This document shows positions 1 to 7,863 of a stretch of 64,000 nt of DNA, one piece after another. Source of the stretch: Stomatobaculum sp. Its GTDB lineage: Bacteria > Bacillota_A > Clostridia > Lachnospirales > Lachnospiraceae. The notes beneath the pieces are model-generated. The model saw only the letters and a program-made list of their open reading frames with translations. It did no database searches and was not told the DNA's origin. Numbering within the stretch: the first letter of the stretch is position 1; every line of letters begins with the position of its first letter. The stretch spans positions 1 through 64,000 of the forward strand of contig JAFSYO010000085.1 in NCBI GenBank assembly GCA_017449925.1, in the 5' to 3' direction. The position numbers were made by a program, and so were the translations under genes.

Positions 1-1688
1 ATCAGACCGATGTTCGGACCTTCGGGGGTCTCGATGGGGCACATTCTTCCGTAGTGCGTGTAGTGAACGTCTCGGACTTCGAATCCGGCGCGGTCTCTGG
101 AAAGGCCGCCCGGGCCCAGAGCCGAAAGCCTTCTCTTGTGAGTCAGCTCCGACAGGGGGTTGTTCTGGTCCATGAACTGGGACAGCTGGGAGGATCCGAA
201 GAATTCCTTCACTGCAGCGGTCACAGGCTTGATGTTGATCAGGGACTGGGGAGTGATCTCCGCCATATCCTGGGTGGTCATGCGCTCGCGCACCACGCGC
301 TCCATGCGGGACAGACCGATGCGGTACTGGTTCTGCAGCAGCTCGCCCACCGCCCTGATGCGGCGGTTGCCCAGGTGGTCGATGTCGTCCTTGCTGCCGA
401 TGCCCTCTTCCAGGTGCATGTTGTAGTTGATGGACGCAAAGATGTCCTCTCTGGTCACATGCTTCGGGATCAGCTTGTCCACATGCTTCCGGATGGAGTC
501 CCTCAGGGCCTCATTCTTCTTCTCCTCCGTGTCGAGTTCCGGATCGTTCTGCACGGCGTCCATCAGTTCCTTTAAATAAGGATAGAACACCGGCTCGGTG
601 ATGCCGAACTCTGTAGGATCTTCAATATCCACGAACCCGCGGATATCGACCATCATATTGGAAAGAACCTTCACCTTGCGGTCGATGCCGTTGATCCACA
701 CATAGGGAACGCCGGCATCCTGGATCACTGTCGCCAGGTCCCGCTCGACGGCAGTCCCTGCTTCCGCGAGGATCTCGCCGGTATTCATGTCCACCACATC
801 CTCCGCCAGGGTGTGGCCCACGATGCGGTTCCTGAAGTGAAGCTTCTTATTGAATTTATAACGTCCCACCTTCGCCAGGTCATAGCGGCGGGCGTCAAAG
901 AACATGGAGTGAAGGAGGCCTTCGGCGCTTTCCACGGAAAGCGGCTCGCCCGGACGGATCTTCCGGTAAAGCTCCAGGAGCCCGTCCGCGTAGTTGTCGG
1001 AGGGATCCTTCTCAAAGCTGGCCTTCAGTTTCGGCTCGTCGCCGAACACTTCCACGATCTGCGCGTTCGTTCCAAGGCCAAGAGCGCGCAGCAGAACAGA
1101 GACCGGCACCTTTCTGGTGCGGTCCACGCGGACATTGAATACATCGTTGGAATCCGTCTCATACTCCAGCCAGGCGCCTCTGTTGGGGATCACCTGACAG
1201 AAGAAGCATTCTTTTCCCAGTTTGTCATGTTCAATGGTATAATAGATTCCAGGGGAACGGACAAGCTGACTGACAATAACGCGCTCCGCGCCGTTGATCA
1301 CGAAAGATCCTGTATCAGTCATCAGCGGGAGATCTCCCATGAAGATCTCGTGCTCCTTGTGATCGTCTTTATCTTTATTATAAAGCCGTACCTTGACTTT
1401 CATCGGTGCGGCATAAGTCGCATCGCGCTCTTTGCATTCCGGAATGGTATACTTGACATCATCCCTGCAGAGTTGGAAATCGACAAAGTCGAGGCTCAAA
1501 TGTCCCGCAAAATCCTCGATCGGGAAAATGTCCCTGAATACTTCCCGGAGACCTTCGCCGAGGAACCATTCATAGGAATCCTTCTGGATCTCTATGAGGT
1601 TCGGCATCTCAAGAACTTCTTTCTGTCTGGAGAAGCTCATGCGGATGCCTTTGCCGGATCTGATAGGACGCATATTGCTTTTTTCCAT
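1..1688 (-). CDS. rpoB: RNA polymerase beta subunit, N-terminal 562 residues (partial)
   Basis: This is the beta subunit of DNA-dependent RNA polymerase, cut by the left window edge so that only the first half is present. The protein begins [20 protein letters not shown] and contains the usual [15 protein letters not shown] segment. Near the window edge it has the rifampicin-binding region with [20 protein letters not shown] followed by [11 protein letters not shown]. The Asp, His and Ser positions that mutate to rifampicin resistance are wild type, so susceptibility at this target is predicted. The ATG at 1688 is chosen because AGGGGTGA lies just upstream; a GTG four codons earlier is in frame but overlaps that site. 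The usual neighbours rplJ and rplL are not upstream. A consensus promoter lies about 90 bp before the start and a divergent small gene follows. Confidence 0.97.
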   Translation of the reverse strand, partial: MEKSNMRPIRSGKGIRMSFSRQKEVLEMPNLIEIQKDSYEWFLGEGLREVFRDIFPIEDFAGHLSLDFVDFQLCRDDVKYTIPECKERDATYAAPMKVKVRLYNKDKDDHKEHEIFMGDLPLMTDTGSFVINGAERVIVSQLVRSPGIYYTIEHDKLGKECFFCQVIPNRGAWLEYETDSNDVFNVRVDRTRKVPVSVLLRALGLGTNAQIVEVFGDEPKLKASFEKDPSDNYADGLLELYRKIRPGEPLSVESAEGLLHSMFFDARRYDLAKVGRYKFNKKLHFRNRIVGHTLAEDVVDMNTGEILAEAGTAVERDLATVIQDAGVPYVWINGIDRKVKVLSNMMVDIRGFVDIEDPTEFGITEPVFYPYLKELMDAVQNDPELDTEEKKNEALRDSIRKHVDKLIPKHVTREDIFASINYNMHLEEGIGSKDDIDHLGNRRIRAVGELLQNQYRIGLSRMERVVRERMTTQDMAEITPQSLINIKPVTAAVKEFFGSSQLSQFMDQNNPLSELTHKRRLSALGPGGLSRDRAGFEVRDVHYTHYGRMCPIETPEGPNIGL

Positions 1689-1779
1689 GTACGTTATCAC
1701 CCCTGTCAATTGTTGAAGACAACAGTTACCGGCGCAAAAATGGGCATAGTACCCCCACTGCGCCAATAGTGCAAACTCC

Positions 1780-1808
1780 ATAATATCATTGCTATTTCAA
1801 GGTGTCAA
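1780..1808 (-). promoter_or_regulatory. Sigma-A promoter of rpoB
   Basis: On the minus strand TTGACA (1803-1808) and TATTAT (1780-1785) are separated by exactly 17 bp. The predicted start of transcription is near 1773, giving a leader of about 85 nt before the rpoB ATG. Confidence 0.75.
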
Positions 1809-1818
1809 GCAAATTCAC

Positions 1819-1847
1819 TTGCGTTCTTTTACCAATTCTGCTATAAT
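1819..1847 (+). promoter_or_regulatory. Sigma-A promoter of the 147-residue membrane protein gene
   Basis: TTGCGT (1819-1824) and TATAAT (1842-1847) are 17 bp apart on the plus strand, about 46 bp before the ATG at 1894. It is back to back with the rpoB promoter. Confidence 0.7.
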
Positions 1848-1893
1848 GCTGTAGCATGTTTTTATGACATTTTCCTAACCGGGAGGGCTTCCG

Positions 1894-2337
1894 ATGACAG
1901 TTGGCAAAATTCTTCTCATCATTCTTTTGATTCTGGTGGCTGTACTGATTTTCCTTTATTTCTACGGGAAACGCATCCAGGAACGTCAGGCGGAGCAGAT
2001 GCCTGCCTTTGAGGCCGCCAAGCAGACTATTTCCATACTGACCATCGATAAAAAGAAAATGCGCCTTTCAGAATCCGGCCTTCCGCAGATCGCCATCGAC
2101 CAGGCGCCGTTCTACTCCCGGTGGATGAAGGTCCCCGTCGTCAAGGCGAAGGTCGGCCCGAAGATCATGACTCTGATGTGCGATCCCAACGTGTTCGAAC
2201 AGCTTCCTTTAAAGCAGGAATGCAAAGTCGTGATCAGCGGCATCTACATCGCCGAGCTTAAGAGCGCCCGCGGCGGCATCAAACCCGTTCCGAAGAAGCG
2301 CAGCTTCATGGATAAGATCCTGGGGCGCAATAAATAA
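1894..2337 (+). CDS. Small membrane-anchored protein of unknown function
   Basis: I do not recognise a named family. The 147-residue protein starts with a single hydrophobic segment (about residues 5-24, rich in Ile and Leu) followed by a basic KRIQERQ stretch, so it is probably anchored in the membrane with the rest in the cytoplasm. The soluble part of about 120 residues has alternating hydrophobic and charged residues and ends in a lysine-rich tail. GGGAGG lies at a good distance before the ATG. It is transcribed alone, away from rpoB, from its own promoter, and ends in a strong bidirectional terminator shared with the convergent DUF1934 gene. Confidence 0.75.
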   Translation: MTVGKILLIILLILVAVLIFLYFYGKRIQERQAEQMPAFEAAKQTISILTIDKKKMRLSESGLPQIAIDQAPFYSRWMKVPVVKAKVGPKIMTLMCDPNVFEQLPLKQECKVVISGIYIAELKSARGGIKPVPKKRSFMDKILGRNK

Positions 2338-2343
2338 AAAAAG

Positions 2344-2375
2344 AAAGGTCTCTGCCGTCCGGCAGAGACCTTTTT
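2344..2375. terminator. Bidirectional intrinsic terminator
   Basis: A perfect 13 bp stem (2344-2356 with 2361-2373) has a 4 nt loop and T runs on both strands. It lies between two convergent genes and can serve both. Confidence 0.88.
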
Positions 2376-2376
2376 C

Positions 2377-2799
2377 TTATCGCGCGCTCACCTCTACGCT
2401 TATACTGCAGTCGGAAAGATGTTCTTCCGCGATATCCATGGAGTAATCCACGCATACGCAGATGTTCCGGTCACTTTCTGTAATTGATATATCATTGGTG
2501 GAGATGCCGATCATCAGGTCCCCGAAGGGGGTGCTGAAGCAGCTTGTAGTCCGCTCCGAGCTGTTGTTGAAAGCCATGTGCACATTGGAGAAGCCCCGCT
2601 TGATGATCTGCATGGAGCCTCCGCCGATCAGGATCATGTTCTCCGTAATGCTTTCTCCGCCTTCTCCGGGTTCGTCGTAGCGCACGATGTGAGTGCCGCT
2701 CTTCCAGGAGTAGGTTCCCGGAGTCACCAGCTCCACATCCTCATTGTCCGCTCCCATCAGCCGGTTTCCGCTGATCTTTACCAGTACGTCTCTGGTCAT
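2377..2799 (-). CDS. DUF1934 (YwiB-like) beta-barrel protein
   Basis: This 140-residue protein matches the DUF1934/YwiB family, small lipocalin-like beta-barrels of unknown biochemical role found in Firmicutes. Typical features are the MTRDVLVKISGNR start, a central G-rich strand (MILIGGGSMQIIKRG) and the FSTPFGDLMIGISTNDI segment near residue 95. Its ATG overlaps the TGA of the upstream murI gene by one base (ATGA-type junction), so it is probably translationally coupled to glutamate racemase. The family assignment rests on these motifs and size; no catalytic residues are evident. Confidence 0.82.
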   Translation of the reverse strand: MTRDVLVKISGNRLMGADNEDVELVTPGTYSWKSGTHIVRYDEPGEGGESITENMILIGGGSMQIIKRGFSNVHMAFNNSSERTTSCFSTPFGDLMIGISTNDISITESDRNICVCVDYSMDIAEEHLSDCSISVEVSAR

Positions 2800-3743
2800 C
2801 AGTACTCCTCTATCTCGATCTTCTGCGCGCCGTCCACCTGTCCCGGCAGGATGGAACTGGCAAAATCGCGGAAATTATCCGCCAGATCGCTGACATAAAA
2901 CTCGTGATGCTGAGATCCCGACGGAGCGGCGGCCTGTCCCGCGTCCGTTCCGTCCGCGGTTCCGGGATTCAGGAGCCCCTCCATTGCAAGGATCTGTTTC
3001 AGTTCCTGGGCTGTCTCGTACGCCGGGTTCACCAGCGTGACCTCCGACCCCATGATCCGCGCCACCGTGGACCGGAGAAGCGGATAATGGGTGCAGCCCA
3101 GCACCAGAGTGTCCACGTACTTACCTTTAAGTTCCTGGAGATAACGGGACGCGATCTCATCCGTAATGCTGTCGTGCAGAAGGCCCTCTTCCACCAGCGG
3201 AACCAGCAGGGGACAGGCCTTGCCGAACACCCGGATGCCGGGGTTCAGTCCGTGGATCACCTTGCCGTAAATATCGGAATTTACCGTTCCCCGGGTGCCG
3301 ATAATGCCGACGCGTCTGTTCCTGGTGGCCTTCACCGCGGTCACGGCGCCGGCGTAGATCACTCCGATCACCGGGATGTCGCTTTCGCCGGCGATGGTCT
3401 CCAGGGCGAAGGAACTGGCTGTATTGCAGGCGATCACGATGGCTTTCACGCCCTTGTTCCGAAGGAACCGGACGATCTGCCGGGAATAGCGGATCACCGT
3501 CTCTTTTGATTTGGCTCCGTAAGGAAGACGGGCCGTGTCTCCGAAATACACGATCCTTTCCTCCGGAAGAAGACGCATGATCTCCCGCGCCACCGTCAGC
3601 CCGCCGACGCCGGAGTCAAAAACGCCCACCGGCGCTTTCGGGTCCCGAACTGTGTGTTTCTGTTTCCGGTGCGGAATATAAAGCTTGACCGGGTCCTGTT
3701 CCGGCACGTGGTTCTCCTCCGTCACGCGGTTCTTTTCCTGCAT
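2799..3743 (-). CDS. murI: Glutamate racemase
   Basis: The enzyme interconverts L- and D-glutamate and supplies D-Glu for peptidoglycan. The cofactor-independent two-cysteine motifs are present: GVFDSGVGGLTV near residue 40, IVIACNTAS near residue 105 and LVLGCTHYPLL near residue 215. At 314 residues it is longer than the usual 260-275 because of a polar N-terminal extension of about 36 residues and a C-terminal tail rich in Ala and Gly. The ATG is preceded by AGGAAAG at good spacing and no nearer start exists before the first motif, so the extension looks real. It follows ddl by only 24 bp and precedes DUF1934 with overlap, forming a cell-wall precursor unit. Confidence 0.95.
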   Translation of the reverse strand: MQEKNRVTEENHVPEQDPVKLYIPHRKQKHTVRDPKAPVGVFDSGVGGLTVAREIMRLLPEERIVYFGDTARLPYGAKSKETVIRYSRQIVRFLRNKGVKAIVIACNTASSFALETIAGESDIPVIGVIYAGAVTAVKATRNRRVGIIGTRGTVNSDIYGKVIHGLNPGIRVFGKACPLLVPLVEEGLLHDSITDEIASRYLQELKGKYVDTLVLGCTHYPLLRSTVARIMGSEVTLVNPAYETAQELKQILAMEGLLNPGTADGTDAGQAAAPSGSQHHEFYVSDLADNFRDFASSILPGQVDGAQKIEIEEY

Positions 3744-3767
3744 TTCTTCTTTCCTCTCCGCGCCGAA

Positions 3768-4829
3768 TCAGGCGTCTCTTGAAAAGCCCAGATCGATCAC
3801 AGTCTGGATCAGCTGTTTTTTATCCACTCCCCGGGCCGCCCAGAGCATGGGATACATGCTGATGGCAGTGAAGCCCGGCATGGTGTTGATCTCATTGAAT
3901 ACCACTTCGCCTTCTTTCGTGACAAAGAAGTCCACTCTGGAAAGCCCGAAGCCGTCGAGGGCTGCAAAAATACGCACCGCTGCCTCCCGCACGCGCTCCG
4001 CAGAATCTCCCGGCAGTTCCGGATCCACGATGGTCTTGGACTCGGCATTGAAGTACTTCGCTTCATAGTCGTAGAAATCCGCAGCGGCCAGGATCTCGCC
4101 CACGCCGCTGGCCTGCACCGGCATCTCTCCGCCGCCCAGGACCGCACACTCGATCTCCCGTCCTACAATGGTCTCCTCCACCAGGATCCGTCGGTCATAG
4201 CGCGCCGCCTCCCGGAAGGCCACTGCCAGTTCGTCTCTGTCGTGGGCCTTCATGACGCCGCAGCTGGAGCCCGCGTTGCAGGGTTTCACAAATACCGGAT
4301 ATTCGAAACGGCTCTCCACGCGCTTCACCACCTTCACCATATCCTGGAGGTCAGCGGAGGTGAACAGCTCCCAGACTGCCTGGCGGATGCCCAGATGAGC
4401 CACGATCTGCTTCGTGAAGCCTTTGTCCATGCACACCGCGGAGGCCGCCACGCCGCATCCCACATAGGGGATCCTCGCCAGGCTGCAGAGGCCCTGGACC
4501 GTTCCGTCCTCTCCCCAAAGACCATGGAGGACAGGGAATACCATATCAACTTTCACCTTGATCATGGAGCTTCTCTCGTGAATGATCAGGCACTTTTCCG
4601 TAGCGTCCGGGGACAGGGCAGCGCCGATCCGGGATTCTCTCCATTTCCCGCTGCGGATATCCTCCACGCTGTCAGTTTTGACCCAGTGTCCTGCCTGAGT
4701 GATGCCTACAAGAATCAGATCGTATTTCGTACGGTCGATCTGATCGATCACGTTTGCCGCCGAAAGGCAGGAGACATCATGTTCCGAAGACTGTCCGCCG
4801 AATAAAACCGCAATGGTCTGCTTAGCCAT
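3768..4829 (-). CDS. ddl: D-alanine--D-alanine ligase
   Basis: This ATP-grasp ligase makes the D-Ala-D-Ala dipeptide of peptidoglycan. The 353-residue protein has the N-terminal signature VLFGGQSSEHDVSCLSA, the ATP-grasp core (VKPCNAGSSCGV near residue 185) and the metal-binding EINTMPGF near residue 325. The omega-loop reads YDYEAKYFNAES, with the Tyr-Lys-Tyr pattern of D-Ala-D-Ala rather than D-Ala-D-Lac ligases, so intrinsic vancomycin resistance is not suggested. AAGGAGCGG precedes the ATG. It lies between the GntR gene (11 bp away) and murI (24 bp away) on the same strand. Confidence 0.96.
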   Translation of the reverse strand: MAKQTIAVLFGGQSSEHDVSCLSAANVIDQIDRTKYDLILVGITQAGHWVKTDSVEDIRSGKWRESRIGAALSPDATEKCLIIHERSSMIKVKVDMVFPVLHGLWGEDGTVQGLCSLARIPYVGCGVAASAVCMDKGFTKQIVAHLGIRQAVWELFTSADLQDMVKVVKRVESRFEYPVFVKPCNAGSSCGVMKAHDRDELAVAFREAARYDRRILVEETIVGREIECAVLGGGEMPVQASGVGEILAAADFYDYEAKYFNAESKTIVDPELPGDSAERVREAAVRIFAALDGFGLSRVDFFVTKEGEVVFNEINTMPGFTAISMYPMLWAARGVDKKQLIQTVIDLGFSRDA

Positions 4830-4840
4830 TTTTCCGCTCC

Positions 4841-5509
4841 TTACATGTTTAGGTTTGTCATTATCGTGATCTCCTGATTGTCGATATGCTCCCGGGCGAT
4901 GCGTTTCGCCAGTTCGCGGTCCCGCCGTTTCAGGGAATCCATCATCCGCTCATGTTCCACCTTCAGGATCTGCCGCTTTCCGGTATCTTTGATATATTCC
5001 AGACGGTACCGGTACATCTGGTCTCTCAGGTTGTTCAGCATCTGTACTAGTTTTTCGTTGGCCGTACCGGCGTAGATCACGTCATGAAAGCTTTCATCCG
5101 CCTGGGCGATGCGGATCAGGTCGCTGGTGGAGAGCGCTGCCACGAACTCTTCCTGCGCCTCTTCCAGCTGCTTCATCTGGTCCTCGTTCATCCTCTGGAT
5201 CGCGAGATCCATCGCAAGCTCCTCCAGGGACCGTCTCACCTCCAGCACGTCCCGGAGACTCTTTTCCGAAATACCGGCCACCTCGGCGCCTCTTCTGGGG
5301 ATCATGTTCACCAGTCCCTCCAGCTCCAGCTTCCGGATGGCCTCCCGGATCGGCGTCCGGCTCACCCCCAGCATGTTGGCGAGTCGGATCTCCATCAGCC
5401 TCTCTCCCGGCTCCAGCTCTCCCTTCAGGATCGCCTGCCGCAGCGTGATGAACACGACATCCCGCAGCGGGAGATAATCATTTATCGCCAGTTTCAGATT
5501 GTCTGGCAT
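4841..5509 (-). CDS. GntR-family transcriptional regulator with FCD domain
   Basis: The protein has an N-terminal winged helix-turn-helix (about residues 10-75, with MLGVSRTPIREAIRKLE as recognition helix) and an all-helical C-terminal FCD domain. The FCD metal/ligand residues are visible in ESFHDVIYAG and in HERMMDSLKRRD followed by AREHIDNQE. Such regulators bind an acidic metabolite and usually repress. The effector cannot be told from sequence. I chose ATG 5509 (222 residues, AGGGAAGAGG upstream) over the TTG nine codons earlier, which would overlap ispE. It follows ispE by 16 bp and precedes ddl, so it may be co-transcribed with both. Confidence 0.9.
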   Translation of the reverse strand: MPDNLKLAINDYLPLRDVVFITLRQAILKGELEPGERLMEIRLANMLGVSRTPIREAIRKLELEGLVNMIPRRGAEVAGISEKSLRDVLEVRRSLEELAMDLAIQRMNEDQMKQLEEAQEEFVAALSTSDLIRIAQADESFHDVIYAGTANEKLVQMLNNLRDQMYRYRLEYIKDTGKRQILKVEHERMMDSLKRRDRELAKRIAREHIDNQEITIMTNLNM

Positions 5510-5525
5510 ACCTCTTCCCTCGCTT

Positions 5526-6494
5526 TCATGTAGCAACGCCCCTCTTTTCTTTCCGCGCCGCCGGCGCAGTCAGAAAGATCTGTCCTGCTGTTCCCCTTTC
5601 CCTGAGCATCCGTCCTGCTTTCTCCGCTTCCCCGGGCTCTTCAAAAACACCAAAGACCGCAGAGCCGCTTCCGCTCATGGACGCTCCGGTTGCTCCCGCC
5701 TCAAGAAGCAGCTGTTTGATCTCCCGGATCTCCGGGTGCATCCGCACCGCCGGGATCTCCAGGATGTTTCCCATATGTCTTGCCGCGTCCTGCAGGCTGC
5801 CGCGCCGGATCGCGCCAATGACCTGATCCATATCCGGGTGTGCCGCCGGCTCCAGGCGGTCCACATGCAGATCGCCGTAGATCTCCGCCGTACTGCAGTC
5901 AAAAGGCGGTTTTACGAGGACGATGCCGCAGTCCGGCAAGGCCGGAAGCGGGGTCAGCACCTCTCCGATGCCCTCCGCCAGTGCCGTGCCTCCCGATACA
6001 CAGTAAGGAATATCCGCGCCCAGGGGAAGCGCAATGCACTGCAGATCCTCTTCCTTCAGTCCAAGTTCCAGAAGACGGTTCACGCCCCGGAGCACTGCCG
6101 CCGCGTCGGAGCTTCCCCCTGCCAGGCCTGCCGCTGCCGGGATCCGCTTCACCAGCCGGATATCAAGCCTGCCGGAAAAGCTCCCCTTCCCGGAGGGAAC
6201 CGCGTTATTCCTGTTTTCACAGTACCTGAACAGCGCCTCCGCCGCCCGGTAAGCAAGATTCCTGCGGTCCAGGGGCACGCCCGGCGTATCGCACAGGATC
6301 CGGATCTCTGTCTTCTCCTCCGGAGACGTTCCGCCGACAGTCTCCTCCCTGTCCGTCCAGGCAAGCAGGACGTCATCGCAGAGGCCAATGGTCTGCATGA
6401 CCATTTTCAGCTCGTGATACCCGTTTTCCCTTCTCCCCAGGACATCCAGTCCGATATTGATCTTGGCATATGCCTTTTCTTCCGTTGTCAGCAA
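5526..6494 (-). CDS. ispE: 4-diphosphocytidyl-2-C-methyl-D-erythritol kinase
   Basis: This GHMP kinase phosphorylates CDP-methylerythritol in the non-mevalonate isoprenoid pathway. Landmarks are AYAKINIGLDVLGRRENGYH at the N-terminus and the glycine-rich PAAAGLAGGSSDAAAVL near residue 115, plus MSGSGSAVFGVF near the C-terminus. An in-frame ATG at 6548 would add 18 residues, but I prefer the TTG at 6494. It has AGAGGAAAG at proper spacing, gives a normal family length of 322, and leaves the upstream DNA as leader, where a 22 bp sequence repeated elsewhere in the window is found. The gene is followed by the GntR regulator. Confidence 0.9.
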   Translation of the reverse strand: MLTTEEKAYAKINIGLDVLGRRENGYHELKMVMQTIGLCDDVLLAWTDREETVGGTSPEEKTEIRILCDTPGVPLDRRNLAYRAAEALFRYCENRNNAVPSGKGSFSGRLDIRLVKRIPAAAGLAGGSSDAAAVLRGVNRLLELGLKEEDLQCIALPLGADIPYCVSGGTALAEGIGEVLTPLPALPDCGIVLVKPPFDCSTAEIYGDLHVDRLEPAAHPDMDQVIGAIRRGSLQDAARHMGNILEIPAVRMHPEIREIKQLLLEAGATGASMSGSGSAVFGVFEEPGEAEKAGRMLRERGTAGQIFLTAPAARKEKRGVAT

Positions 6495-6535
6495 GGTCGG
6501 CTTTCCTCTTCTGTCATCATCAAGACTCGCTTGAT

Positions 6536-6557
6536 GGTCTTCTCCCACTGAGATAAA
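6536..6557. repeat. 22 bp dispersed repeat, copy 1
   Basis: This 22 bp stretch, with core CTTCTCCCACTGAGATAAA, is identical to 35618-35639. It lies in the 5' leader of ispE, directly next to a small hairpin (ATCAAG/CTTGAT). Confidence 0.6.
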
Positions 6558-6635
6558 CCCGCTTCTGTATCTTGTATACAGTATAATGCATGGTGAATAT
6601 TATGTAAAGCAAACCTTTCTCATTTAGCGAGTTCT

Positions 6636-7292
6636 TTATTTGGCGGAAAGGCGGATTTCCGGGAACATCCCGCCCTGCGGAAGCTTCTGTCCCAGCGCAA
6701 GGGATGCCAGGTTTTCTTTCTTTACCCGGAGGAGCACTCTGTCCAGGCCCAGCTCCTCCTTTGCGTACAGGAGACAGACGCGGCAGGCTTCCTCCGCGTA
6801 TCCCTTCCTCCGGAAAGAAGGGGCTGTAAAGTACCCCAGTTCCGGGAGATCTTCCTCCCCGGATCCGGTCTCTCCTTCCGGCATCCCGAATCCCGCAAGT
6901 CCTGTTAATGCTCCCTCTTTCAGAAAAACGCCCCAGAGGCCGAATCCGAACAGAGGATACTGGTTCCGGATATAATGCCGGAAATAATCTCCATCACAAA
7001 GCTGCCCGGCGGATGCGCCGAGCAGCTTTTTATCTGTTTCTGTTAATTTCAATCCCCGGACCGCCGGAAGATCTTCTTCCGAGAATTCCCGTATCAGAAG
7101 CCGGTCCGTCTCCCCGATCAAAAGCGGCAGTCCCAGCTTCCGCCGGGCCGCGTCGGTGATTCGCCGGGGAGTCACTGCTTCCGGCCCCGTAACTGCCAGG
7201 TCCCCTTTCCAGGGTTCGTCCGATACCGTCACCGGGACCAGGACGCGCCCTGTCCCCGGGATCTCCAGCCGGACATAATAGGTCTGTTCCAT
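6636..7292 (-). CDS. GNAT-family N-acetyltransferase
   Basis: The C-terminal two thirds carry a Gcn5-related acetyltransferase fold: an ETDRLLIREFSEEDLPAV start strand near residue 60, LAGFGMPEG, and the acetyl-CoA-binding RRKGYAEEACRVCLLYA near residue 165, followed by RVKKENLASLALGQKLP. It is of the RimJ/RimL-like type that often acetylates protein N-termini or small amines; the substrate is unknown. The first 55 residues form an extra beta-rich segment not typical of the family. It sits 39 bp after the cyclophilin gene and is probably the last gene of the tex-cyclophilin unit. Confidence 0.85.
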   Translation of the reverse strand: MEQTYYVRLEIPGTGRVLVPVTVSDEPWKGDLAVTGPEAVTPRRITDAARRKLGLPLLIGETDRLLIREFSEEDLPAVRGLKLTETDKKLLGASAGQLCDGDYFRHYIRNQYPLFGFGLWGVFLKEGALTGLAGFGMPEGETGSGEEDLPELGYFTAPSFRRKGYAEEACRVCLLYAKEELGLDRVLLRVKKENLASLALGQKLPQGGMFPEIRLSAK

Positions 7293-7331
7293 CTTCTGTA
7301 TTACTGTCTGTTAAGACGTATGGTTACTTTA

Positions 7332-7850
7332 TCAGCACTTCACCGGTTCCGGATAAGTCTCCCCGAAGGTCTCCACTGTCATGGACTTGATCTTCTGCTC
7401 TTCATAGGGGCGGTCGCTGTAATCCGTGGGGACTGCCGCGATGCTGTCCAGCACGTCCTCTCCTTCGATCAGCATGCCGAAGGCGGCATACTCGCCGTCC
7501 AGGAAGGGGCCGTCCTTATGCATAATGAAGAACTGGCTTCCGGCGGAGTTCGGCCGCATGCTCCTGGCCATGGAAATGACGCCGCGCTTGTGACTCAGAT
7601 CGTTCTCCACACGGTTCTTCCGGAACTCGCCCTTGATGGAATACCCGGGGCCTCCCATGCCGGTGCCTTCCGGATCGCCGCCCTGGATCATGAAGCCGCT
7701 GATCACCCGGTGGAAGATCAGGCCGTCATAGAAGCCCTTTCCCGCGAGGCTTAAAAAATTGTTGACGGTGTTCGGCGCCTTGTCCGGATACAGCTCCACT
7801 TTCATCACTCCGCCATTCTCCATCGTGATCGTTACAACCGGATTCTGCAT
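7332..7850 (-). CDS. Peptidyl-prolyl cis-trans isomerase, cyclophilin type
   Basis: This is a compact cytoplasmic cyclophilin of 172 residues with no signal peptide. The active-site and cyclosporin-binding segments are clear: YDGLIFHRVISGFMIQGGD (catalytic Arg in FHRV), then GSQFFIMHKD and FLDGEYAAFGMLIEGEDVLD. It catalyses proline isomerisation during protein folding. AAAGGAGG precedes the ATG. It begins 13 bp after the end of tex, so the two are almost certainly co-transcribed. Confidence 0.94.
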   Translation of the reverse strand: MQNPVVTITMENGGVMKVELYPDKAPNTVNNFLSLAGKGFYDGLIFHRVISGFMIQGGDPEGTGMGGPGYSIKGEFRKNRVENDLSHKRGVISMARSMRPNSAGSQFFIMHKDGPFLDGEYAAFGMLIEGEDVLDSIAAVPTDYSDRPYEEQKIKSMTVETFGETYPEPVKC

Positions 7851-7863
7851 TTTATATCCTCCT

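Noticed and set aside
54..575. Open frames on the plus strand opposite rpoB
   Set aside because: The minus strand encodes an uninterrupted, highly conserved RpoB; the plus frames are shadows without ribosome sites.
813..1769. 318-residue plus-strand frame
   Set aside because: It lies wholly antisense to the rpoB N-terminus and its promoter and shows no protein-like pattern.
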